Assembly (NCBI RefSeq): GCF_048128805.1
Contig: NC_136005.1
Span: 18,874,260-18,938,259, forward strand
DNA length: 64,000 nucleotides
From: Centroberyx gerrardi
Lineage: Eukaryota > Chordata > Actinopteri > Beryciformes > Berycidae
Reading direction: 5' to 3'
Shown: positions 49,600-61,500 of the stretch, one piece after another
How the letters are laid out: the number at the start of each line of letters is the position of its first letter
Numbering within the stretch: the first letter of the stretch is position 1
Notes under the pieces: model-generated
Database searches by the model: none
The model's input: the letters and a program-made list of their open reading frames with translations, nothing else
Told to the model about the DNA's origin: nothing
Position numbers and translations under genes: made by a program

Positions 49600-52500
49600 C
49601 TATGTAAGACGGAGAAACAAAAAGTTGGAGGATAGACAGACGAAGCCAGAAACAGAGAGACAGACTTACTGTAACAAAGTAATCAAGAACACCTTCCCTA
49701 CAGATATCTACAGTTACAATTACAATACCTGTTCCTCCAGGCATTTGACCCTCTGGCGATGGGCCTTCTCCCTGGTCTCCAGGGCGCACTCGGCCTGCAG
49801 CTGGGTGCCCCTCAGACGATCAGTCTCCATGTCCATCTCCTGGCGATGGCGGGATGTCACCTCCAGGAGGCGCTGTGCATGAGAGCGCTCCAACTGGGAG
49901 ATTTGGCCCTAAACACGGTTCACACACTTTTTTTTTTACCCAATTCAAAATAGAGCATCAGTTTTCAATGGTGCACAATAGAGATCAGAGGGAGGATTTT
50001 TTATGCCGGTGCAAGTCTCCTAAAACTTAATGGCATAATGCAGTGGCCTCTCACCTGCAGGATCTGCACCTCCACCTGCTTTTCATCCAGCTCCTGCTCC
50101 AGGGTGTGGACTGTCAGCCCCAGCTGCTCCTTCCCTTGGGCAGCTAACGCTGCCTCCTCCTCCCTCCTCAGCCGCTCCAGCTCTACCTGACATCAGCATG
50201 AGCGGGACATAACGTGAATGACTTTGCCATGATTGTTCTGCACTCACGTGCCTCCCTGTAATGCATGTAGCAGAAGCCTTGCACAGGGCCTCTCGATTCT
50301 CACAGTACACCTACATGTTTCCATCATTTTAGGATCACTTTATACAATATGTGACAGAGAGAAGGAGTATGTGGAAAAAGGAACAAACGAAAATATGCTA
50401 ATGAAATTACTTATATCTGTACCAATTGTCAGGGGAAAAGTTTATTTTTATCAATGTAATCAATAGCCAAGGCTATTCCCCATTACGTTTTCACCGTAAA
50501 CCCTGCTGTCTGCCTTTAAAAATAGGGTCAAAGTACACTGCAGAGGCGAGGACAGCTCACCTTCTCCAGTGTCTTTCTGAGTGAAGCCTTGTCTTTACCC
50601 AGACGGGTCAGCACCCTCTCCAGCTCAGCCCTCTCGCTCTGCAGCTTCTGCAGGGAGCTCTGGAGACTGGTGACCTTGTCTTGGAGCTCCTCCTTCTCCC
50701 TCTGCAGCTGCTGGGAGCTCCCCTGGGCCTGCAGCTCAGCCTCCTGCCTCTGCTTCAGGGTCTGGGGAACAGTCAATCATCCGGACAAATCGCACTCTGC
50801 TTCAAAATGGAGTCTCAACTTGGGACTGTTGAACACCTTTAATAATAATGAAACTTTTATTTTTTGTGTCATCAGCCTGACTCACCTCCTTCAGACTCCT
50901 GTTATGTTTCTCCAGCTCAGAATTTCTCAGCTCTGAGTCCTCTTGGGCCCTCTGAAGGCTCTGGGCCCGCTCTGTTAGCGTGTGGTTCAGCCTCTTACTC
51001 TCTGAAAGGGCATCTCGTGTTTTATCCAGACGTTCCTATGGGAGCACACATTTTAAGATATACTATACACTGAGCAAGTCACTTTCATCAAAACACGATT
51101 CTGCACTTAGGATGACCCTATTCTAATTCTCACCTTCCTTCATATTCTGTCTCTCGTTCAGTTTTGCAGGCAAGAGTTGGGATTTTTCTCTTGCTTTTTA
51201 TTGCAATGAGCGGACAGGTTTTGAGCAAAATAAAAGAGATTTATACCGAGCGTGCCATGTTTTTGTTTGCACAGCATCTTTAAAGTGCAGTCCCAAACTA
51301 AGCCCGGAAAGCTCTCCTGAGAAGCTCTTGGAGAATTAATGAGCTTGCCTGAGCATTTTATTGCATAGTCTTTGAGGTCCTTCAGGAAAACCACGGCAGC
51401 AAAGGTAAATAAAAAAAAAACCTGTAACTGAAAAGGTTACATAGCTGCACTGTAAATCAAAGCACAGTAATGGAAGCTCAGCTATTCATCTTATTTTGAA
51501 GTTTCAATTAAACATCCTTAGGTGGACTGAGTAGAAAAACCTTAAAAATACACAGTGCACATAACTTGTTTTATTTAACAGACCTGAATAAATATTATTC
51601 TTCAAATTCAATTCTGCCTGCAGCATGTTCCTGTGCCCTCCACCTATTCATCTTTTTAACTCATCTTTTAGTGGGTGTAATTAGGTGACGGACCGTACCT
51701 GCAGCAGCCTTCGGTCCTGTTCACTGACAGTCAGAGCCCTCTGCAGCTGAGCAATCTGCTCCTGCATGGCTCCAGTGCTGGCCCTGTTGTCACTGAGAGA
51801 GGCTGACAGTTTGTGGAGCTGCTCTCTCAGCTGGCTCTCATGCTGCTCAGCCCGAGCTAGAGATGTGGCCAGCCTCTCCTCACCGACCTTCAGTGCAGCA
51901 CACTGGTCCTCGCTATCACTCAGCTCCCTCCTCAGCTCCGTCAGCCTCTCCTGCAGTGCGGACACCTCTGCATCCAGCTCCGCCGCCTTGAGCTGGGCCC
52001 GTTGTAGCTCACCCTCGAGGGTGCGCTGGGACAGCTCCAGATGGCTCACCCTGTTCTCCGCTGCCTCCAGGGACTCCTTCAGCTTCCGCTGTTCTGCATC
52101 CGCACGAGATTCTAAGCCCTGCGAACGCTCCAGCTTCTCCTGTGGAGAAATTGGCACAGAACTTTTACAATTCATTGAAGATGCTGTGTGGGATTTCTGA
52201 TGTTGTCTTTTTCTTGGCTTTTCAACATACTTGCAGTGCCTTGGATTCAGCCTCAGCAGCCTGCAAACTGGTCCTGAGTTTGGCCACCTCCCCCCCAAGG
52301 CTTCTCTTCTCCCTGTCTCCACGCTGTGCTACTTCCTCCTGCAGGGAAAGGGAGGTCTGTGCTCCTTGCAGTCGTTCTGCTATCTCTCGTTTCCCTGGAA
52401 GAGCATGTAAACTAAATATAACTCTGAACATAATTAATAACCGATATTCATTTTTGTAGGATCCGCTGGCTCCCTCACCCTCCTCTAATTCCTTCAAGGC

Positions 52501-55500
52501 CTTCTGTAGTTTCAGCAGCTGGACGGCTGACTTGTCCTGGCCGCCTTTGAGTTCTGTCACCTGACGACTTAGACTGGCTATCTGGGCCTTGGCTTCATCC
52601 TGCAGGACAAAGTTTATTCAGAGTATAGCAAGTGTAGAAAATGCTGCTGAACATGCACAATCATTATTTAATCTGATCTGATCTAAGATCATCGACCAGG
52701 TTCCTGTGACCATCTGAATGGCAACACTAATCCTAGATCAGCAATACACAAGGATAAATTAACAGATTGAGGATTGGGCCTTTGAATTTGAGCTTCCGTC
52801 CAGTTATAGTTAAGAGGCAGTTCAAATATACCCTGTCTCTCTGTGTGTCCCTGAGTTCCTGCAGGAATTCCCGGAGCGATGTCTGCACTGTGTCCACATC
52901 CAGCTCTTCATCTTCACCACGAGACACGGAGGGCACATGTCCTTCTGCCACACTGTGCCCCCCTACACACAGAGACCACATTCACTAATGCATCTACTCA
53001 TAGTAAAGACACTACAGAAAGACTATTAATTGCATGATACCCTAAGTGCACGGCCATACCCTTCACTGGTAGGTGATTCCTCCAGGGAGAGGGAGACCGT
53101 CTACGGGACCCAGAGTTGCGTCCGAGCCCAGTACGGCCGATGCCCAGGGTGCGGCGCAGCGCTGAATACAACCCCACCAGCTTGAGCTCCAGGTCCCGGC
53201 GCACGGCATCGCCCAGGCCCAGCTGCTCCTCCAGGCCCTGCGCCTTGCCCTCTGTCAGGCCGGCCCGCAGGGTGAGCTCCCTGACCTGACCCCTGGCATC
53301 CTCGAGCGCTCCCTCCAACTGGGCAGAGGTTTCTCTGAGCCTCTGGTCGCTCTGCTGCAGACAAGCTTCTCTCTCCTGCAGCAACTCTCTGTTCTGATGC
53401 TCCGCTTCCTCCAGCTCCACCACACGACGCTGCAGCCCTGCAGCCTGCACCAACACACACATTGCATATCTATCGTACTAGCCAATTTCATTTGCTTTGG
53501 ACTCAATAAAGGGTAATAAAGTTATAACAGGCCCTATAATTAAACATGCATATATAGATATATGTATGGAGGCTAAGTCAAATGAAAAACAATGATCAAC
53601 AACTCTGTCTAGGGTATACCGAGTGATCCATAATATTTAGACTATACTGTATCAATAATGGTGATATGATTTCTGTATAGGGTAACTTTGGGATTAGATT
53701 TGGGATGACAAGCTTGGAGTTTGTCACTGATTGCATTTGGAGATTATTTACTAGACTCTGATATGGGAGATTATGGGATATAGGGATTATGGCTAGGGTA
53801 TAAGGGTAAACAACAATATACTTTACCCTTCTTTATCCCTCATGTACTTTACTACAGCATAGCTATACTTCAACATTATACTATTAACCCACAGAGGTAC
53901 TAACATATAATATGATTTGAATTTTTTCATGTTTGGGGAAAGTTTGGAATTAAATGGAGTTTGGATTAAAAGAGAAAAAAACACAGAATTCATCCTATTG
54001 TTGTTTAGTCATATTCATGTTATATTAGACTGAAGATGCCACAGATTCCAAAGTAAAACTTAAGGCTACCAAATGCAGTTGTCCATACAATAGAATATAC
54101 AGTATATTACGGTTGATGTGCTCTCTCTTCATAAGTATGGCAGGTATTCTTCAAGTATGTATGCCTGGAGGGAATGTTTGCTCTAGCATGTTGTTAACAG
54201 ACTAATCCCCAGGGGCTTCTACCTCACTCAGGGCTGCTTCTCTGCCAACCTCACACTCCAGGACTCTCTGCTTCAGAGTGAAAGCCTCGCGACGCGCCTC
54301 CTCCTCCTTCTGCTCCTCCTGACACACCCGCGCCTGCAGCTCCCGCAGGTCCTGACTCTGCTGGCTGTTCTCTCCTTCGAGGACCTTTACCTGCTCACGT
54401 TAAGACAACGCATTTTACTTGAATGTAATGCTTTATTTAAAATAAATCAGATGGAAACTAACGACCTTAATGTAAGGCTTCACCTGTCTGCGCAGCTCCT
54501 GCAGCTCTCTGCGTGCCTGCAGGCGAGATTTCTCCAGCTCCCTCATGTTGCTCCGCAGAGTGGCTGCCTCTTGGTGCATTGAGCTCCTACATTCCTCTAA
54601 GACCGCCACTTTCTGCTCCCTCTCCTCCACAGCTCGTCTCAAGCTAATCAAGATGTTTTTAAAGTTAACGCAAGAGAAAACATAAAAAATATTCACTGCT
54701 GCTAGAGTGTCTACCGTGTTTACGGAGAATCTGCAATCCTGAGTAGCTGCTGTACCTGTTGTTGTCACTCTCTGCTCTCTTGATGAAAGCTCTCAGCTCC
54801 TGGTTGGAGGCCTGGATGGCCTCTTTGTCCCTAGTCTCATCGCCCAACAGCCTTCTCAGGTCCAACACCTCTTTGCGTTGGTTGTCCCTCTCCTGGGCAC
54901 ACTCCTGCAGCTCCCTGTGGGCCTCAATCAGCTGCCTTCGCCCCACACTGCGTCCATCCTCTGCCTCCAGCAGCTGCCGCTGCAGGCCCTCCACCTTGAA
55001 GTCCAGAATGGAGAACAAAAGTGAGGAGAGTCGCCCATCTTATTTTAATTCAAAATGAAAATTATTTTATAGATAACAAATGGCATGATATGACAAATAT
55101 AATAAAATACTTTTTCATGATCTCCTCGACAAAAATGATTAACATTTATATTAATAGCCTTATGGAAAAAGTAAGTAAACTCCTTATTCAGTAGATTACC
55201 AGGTAAACTCCCCTTTAACAATAATCAGCTTGGCAAAATGTTTCCACTGTGGGTTGTACCGTAGCTATACAGTGGCTGTTAACACCCCAATCCAGAATGT
55301 ATTTGGTCACATAAATATGAGGTGGATTCACATAGGTTCTTGAAGAGTTCTTGAAGATTTGTACAAGAAAAAAAGCCTTTAGCAGTTTTCAATATCCATC
55401 TGAGCTCAAAATACAGGTCTGTTTTCAATATAAATTCAACTTAAACAATCAATATAAACAAAATTCCCTACAGCCTCAAAATACATAAAAAACTCCCATT

Positions 55501-58500
55501 AGGCTGTACATCAAAAGCTCAAACACATGCATATGATCAACTTGAAATATCATCAACTTATCAAACTTGAAAAAGGGAAAAACCTTCAACCTTACGTCAT
55601 ATTTGAGACTGTTCTTGGATTAGATATTCAAAGTCTAGTGATTTGAAAGCTCAAACTCAACATCTAAGTGCTCTGCACACAAACTCAGATACTGTATGAC
55701 CTATATTCTGTTTTATGGCAACATGTTGTGTGTAGCGAGAGAACTAGGGAGGACAGAGCTTATCTGGCTGTGGATAAGAGCCAGTTGGGCCTGTAGCCAG
55801 GTGCTGTCTCTCCCCATCTCCCTGCTGCAGCTCGCAGTGTGAAGAATCCTCAGCAGGCAACATGATGAACAGCAGCTCCAGGGGGTGGGGGGGTGAGGAA
55901 GGGGGAGGATGAGGAGCAGGATGAGGAGGAGAAGGAGGAGTGTTATGTTCAGAGGCCACACAGGATGGTTCCTTCTCATAAAATCTAATGTGAGAAAAAA
56001 CAATCCAGTGCTGATCTGGCCAATTATACTTTATTTTATCTTTATTTTTCGGTGGAGAGCGGAGGAGGAGGGCAGAGAATGAGGGCAGCAGTGTTGTGCT
56101 GTGTGGATGAGAGAGGGGGACCTGGAGTCCCAGTGGAGCCAGCCTCTCGCTGCTGCAGGGGAGAAAATAAACACTCCCCCACCAGTTTATTTACACAAGG
56201 GGTTAACTCAAACTTTGATTTCATATTATGGTACCAGGGGCGGTATCCTTCCCCTCCTTCTCCCCTCCCTCACTCTCTCGCTCTCAGTCACACATTCTCA
56301 CTCATGCTTTGTCACTGTCTGTCTGACATGAGAATCCTGAGATGGGATTAGTGAAAATAATCAAACAAGGGAAGGAGCAGGGGTGGCCGCCAAATATGAC
56401 AGTGTCGTTGTAGCCCGCCTTGATATACAGTAGGGAGGGCTGTCCAAACCCCAAAACCCCTCTGCTCTGACTCCACGCAACCTCATTCAATATACTTTGA
56501 CAAGACTAAGGAGACAGAGTGAAGACAGGATGATCCTCATTTTTGCTTTTTATTCAAACCAGAAAGTCCCACACAGATAAACAACCCCTTTTTCCAGGGA
56601 GACCAGGCATTTAAATCAGAGGCATGGTGAGGCCCATAAAACACTGGAGTTACATCCAATGAGGTGACTGTGAGTTTATTATTTCACTAAAATGCCCAAG
56701 GACTCAGCGCCTGGAATCCTGAACTCAAACAACCCCAACAGATGAAATGAGATTTAGTGTACTAAATCCATACACATTATAGCTTGGTGATAAAAAAAAT
56801 CCCACAGTATCAGCAAATATGTCATTGGGCCAAAGTTATAGTCTCTAACTGCACTGCTCTGTTTACATCAAGGTCAACATGACCACATTCTCCTCCAGGG
56901 AAGCCGGCAGGGAAGACAGAGTGAGAGAGAGTGCTGACCGGGTGTCTTTAGCATGGACAGCATCCCTCCTTGTAGGATTTGGCTCTGTAGACTGTGCACC
57001 TGGTGGCATCCTGACGCTAGTAAAGCTCTGTGGCCATGGCCAATGTCAACAGAGGCCTATGGTAAATGGCTTTCCCTCGCACTGGTACTAATTGGTACAA
57101 ACTCCCCCTACAACTGCCCTAGAAGCAGATCCCAGGCCTCCCACACCATGCCAAGCCAAACAAGCCTGCCGTTCCCTATCCGTCTCTGTGCCCCTACAAA
57201 CAACCTCTACCCATCCATCTTGTGACATCCTCCCTATATATTCTGCCATTCCTTATATTTCCCTCTCCAATTCTACATCTCCCAGCCAATAAAACATCCA
57301 CTTTGGGTTGACACTAGTCCTGTATGGGTCAACATTCCCACCAATACTGTACACTGGTGCCACTGCAAAGACAAGCATGAGGTTTTTGTTAAAAAAAAAA
57401 AAAAGGGAGGCAGAACAAAGATGGTGGGAATCAGGGTTTTCAGAGGTCCTCACCTCCTGCTTTGCATGTTCCCTCTGTTGGTTCAGCTCTCTGACTTGCT
57501 CAGTTAGACTCCTCTTAGCACTCTCATGGGAGCTCAAAGACTCCTCGAAGCGAGAGTGCAAGTCCTGTAGCTCAGACTGCAGGACAGCCATTGTATTCTG
57601 AAACACACAGATCAACACAAAACAAAAAAGATGGTTTTAATCTTCTGTGCTCTTTCGTATTTGTCCCATATCAACAACGAAGACAACAAATGTCACTAAA
57701 ATTAGTTTCAGTGTTGTTCTTTTTTTTTTTAAGATTAGTTTTTGGCCAGTTTTGCCTTTATTATGTTCTGTTGGTAAAAACAAGACAAGAGATTGAAGTA
57801 CACGTACAATACAAATTCTATTAAACAGCAGTGAAATACACAAATCAGTCGGATGAAGCTAGTTTCTAATCCTATATGCAGAACAATATAATATATATTG
57901 ACCTTGTCCTGCTCCTGTTTGCTAAGGGCCTCTCTCCGCAAGCGCTCCATCTCCATGCCTGCTGTGGCCAGGTCCTGCTGCAGGGCTGCCAGCCTCTCTG
58001 TTAGGGCGGCCTTCTCTGCTGCTTTCTGGGACAATGCCTGGGAACAACTACAAGGTCAAGGGTCATACCTAAGATATTATATCTCACGAATAGAAGAATA
58101 TTTGGCCATGGAGACATGAGTATCTCACAATTTTAGTCATTTAGCTAAAATACTTATCCACAGCAACTTAGTGGTTTAGTGTCTTGCAGGAGGAAACTTT
58201 GACAGGACCCATGGCTGTTGATGGACACACACTGGCAAATTGTGATGATTGAACCTGGGACTTTTTGGCTATGAGACAGATCTCTAACCACTAGGATGCC
58301 CTGTTCCACGTAAGCTTCATAAACATTCCAAATATAAATAAATAGATCACAAAGCTATGAAGACCACCACACACACCTGCTGCTTCTCACTCTCAGCCTG
58401 CAGGAGGCTTCGGTTGCAGTCCTGCTGCAGCCTGGCCAGCTCCTCTTGCACCTGCTGCAGCTCCGTCTGGCTGTGCACACGCAGCTCCTCACACTGCCTA

Positions 58501-61500
58501 CGCAGCTGCTCCTCAGCCTGCTCCCGCTGAGCCATCAGCTCTGCACACTGCTGCTCCTGTCACCCACCAAACACACACACACACACTCCCAATGAGTTAA
58601 AAGATAACTATTTGTCTGACTCGATTGTGTCTGAGTCAACCTCACCATGTCAGTCATATTGTACCTTATATCTGCGTTCAGCCTCTAGCTGCTCTCTGTG
58701 GGTTTGTTCTCTGTTGTTTTGGGTCAGCAGGGCATTCCTCTCCACCTGGGCCAGCTTGTCCTCCAAGTTACTCCGCTCTTGTGCTGCTTGTGCCACCTGC
58801 TGCTCAGCATCCACCCGCATCCGAGCAGCATCACCTGGACAGACACATGTACCCACACTCAAATCAAAATCAAAATCCCACCTAATTATTGGATGGAGAC
58901 TCATAACACACAACAGAGAATGACAGTATCAGCAAGATGCTACTACACTTGGAATTGTTATGAATACTGGATGTTCATCTATATCTTTATGTGGAACATG
59001 CTAGCTTAACACTGCTTATCTTATCCATGTCTGTTTGGGTGGTGTGGTGGGATCCTGGTCAGCTGAGAAAGCAGCTCCAGTGATCCCGCAGCCCAGCTGC
59101 TGCAGAGCTCACAGCTGAAATATGGATCTCTAGTGGGTTGTTGGAAAGGCCTCATGGCCAGGGGCCTTGGCACGGAGGACAGTGGGGTCTCTGAGGGAGG
59201 GGGCTACTCACGCGTCAAGGCCTCGTTAGCCAGGAGCAGGCTGCGCCTCTCCCCCTCCAGCCTGGTGCACTCTGCCTCCAGAGACGAGGCAAGCTCCTGG
59301 CTCTCGAACAGAGCCGTCTCCAGGGACTCCTTCTCCACTCTGGAACACAGTGGTAAAGTGGTTCAAGCTCTGAAAAACAGACCTTTGAAACCCTAGGTGC
59401 AGAAGGTCATAAAATCCAATGATCCATGGTTGGCATAGTTTCCAAATAAAACCATGTTACTTAAAGACTCTTGTTACATGAGACTCGCTTTAGTAAGTGA
59501 AATATGCTCAAAGGTTCAAAACTACCTTAAATACACATTACCAGTTGGTCTGACTAACACAAACACATACACAAACATACACACACAGACACACAGGAAC
59601 ACTTTCACACATGCGCACACACACACACACACAGACCTGAGAGCAACCAGCTCTTGTGTGAGTCCACAGGCCTTGCGCTCAGCAGAGGTTAGCTGGACGT
59701 CCAGAGCAGCCCTGTCCTTGGCCAGCTCCTGCCTGTCATGGGTGGCTCTTTTTAGGGCCGTGGCCTGTGTGTCGAGCTCCTTCCTGCACGCACTCAGCTC
59801 CTCTGACACCGCTTGCATTTGCCTGTTGACCTGGAGGCCAATACACAATTTAGAAATTTCCACATCAAGCAATTGATTTATATGTTTTGCTGCTTGTAGG
59901 ATGTAGTCCCTAAAATAAAAACTACAAGGCATTATATCAATATAAATTATAGTGTAAATAGTTAATTACTATCAATACATCATCATTAAAAAACATGTAT
60001 GCATGTGTGGGACCACTGTTAGGTGAATTGAGAATTACCACCCAACCTCTATGTTTTCCACAGTCACAGTTGGTGTCCTGAGATTCAACTCTACATGTCC
60101 CTGACTTGACTGTTGCAATGCACAAATTAAACATGCCAAAACTTCAAGTGGTTGATGTCAAAAGTCAAATGGCACTGCAGAGGAACTCATAACAATATCA
60201 AATGAACTGCCTGAAGCAAAACAAAAATGATAAGTGGGGTTAATATCCAATTAAATCACTTTGACTATCAGGAAAAATAAAATGAACTGGGCGCACGTGC
60301 AATTACTGTGGAACCTGACACATTTTTTTTCCACATTAAAAAACAAAACAAAAAAAAAGTACTGAGATGAGGATTCTCCTGGGATTAGTAAAACCAGGAA
60401 ACCTTTGTTTCACTTAAATATAGCATGCAATTTACAATGGAATTTGTACTTAAATACAAACATGGTAGATTTGCACAAGATTAAAATCACTGATGGCCTC
60501 AAACATTATTTCAAATCACTGAACGTCCCCAGGTAATAGCAGTTCTGTGTAAATAGGGTTAAAAAGAGCCAAATACGTTCTGCATGCATAGAACACTACC
60601 TGAGGCAATGACATAAAAAAAGGTTTCTGTGTCATTCAAAGGTTTATTCTACTGGTTTGAATCAAGCTATGATAAGGCTCTATTCTGAAATAGAAGATCT
60701 GTTTACTACAATCTGTCGGCTCTCAAGATGGCCCAATTTTTCGCTGTAATTCTACACCTTTCCTTGCTGCATCTAAAAGGCCATTTCCTGACATAATATC
60801 TCACATCCGTTGAACATTTGCTCTGACTCAATGTATAATGGCCCCCTGCAACTTCTAATATTTCAGTGCAATAGCAATGTTTGAAAAGCAATAATCATTG
60901 TAATTTGATTTTCAACTAAACTAAAATGAACTAACACTAACTAAATATTAGCACATGGTGTCTTTCAGCCTCTCCTTAGGTAAATATTAAAGTGGATGAA
61001 TTACACCAATGTTATGGATGTGAATAGCTCCCAATAAGGGGATGAAACCTGAGCTTAGTGCAATGGAGGCCACTTCAACGCTTGTTTTATACACGGCTGA
61101 TTTATTTTTACAGATAAGTTATCTAAAAATGTTTGGATGGAATTTGTCAAATTGTTTAGGTTCGGAAAATTCTAGCTGAGATCAACATGGCTATCCCAGT
61201 TTCACATTCAGAACAGATAATAAAACAGGACAGAATTCTTTCCATTCTTTGGGAGACGAAACAGGGAGATCTGGATCTGGCTAAGGAAGAATGGGAATAC
61301 TGTAGGTGTTAATTTATTGGGTCTTTCACTCATTCTCTTCTCCTTGGATATTATATGTCTGTTATATCTATTTATCTTTTCCAGTTCACATTTGTACATG
61401 AGGATCCCTTGCTTCCCATATCCCAAGTTACTCATAAAACACAGAGTGGGGCCCAAACTCCCCTCCGTATCCCATTTGAGGGAAAAGACCATGAGTACCA

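Noticed and set aside
51766..52200. 144-codon Ser/Ala/Leu-rich plus-strand frame
   Set aside because: Mirror of the large crocc2 exon; an open antisense frame is expected opposite Glu/Leu/Arg-rich coding sequence.
55713..56003. Leu/Pro-rich frame in a crocc2 intron as a missing exon
   Set aside because: The flanking exons join in frame without it, and its composition (Pro/Leu runs) does not fit a coiled coil.
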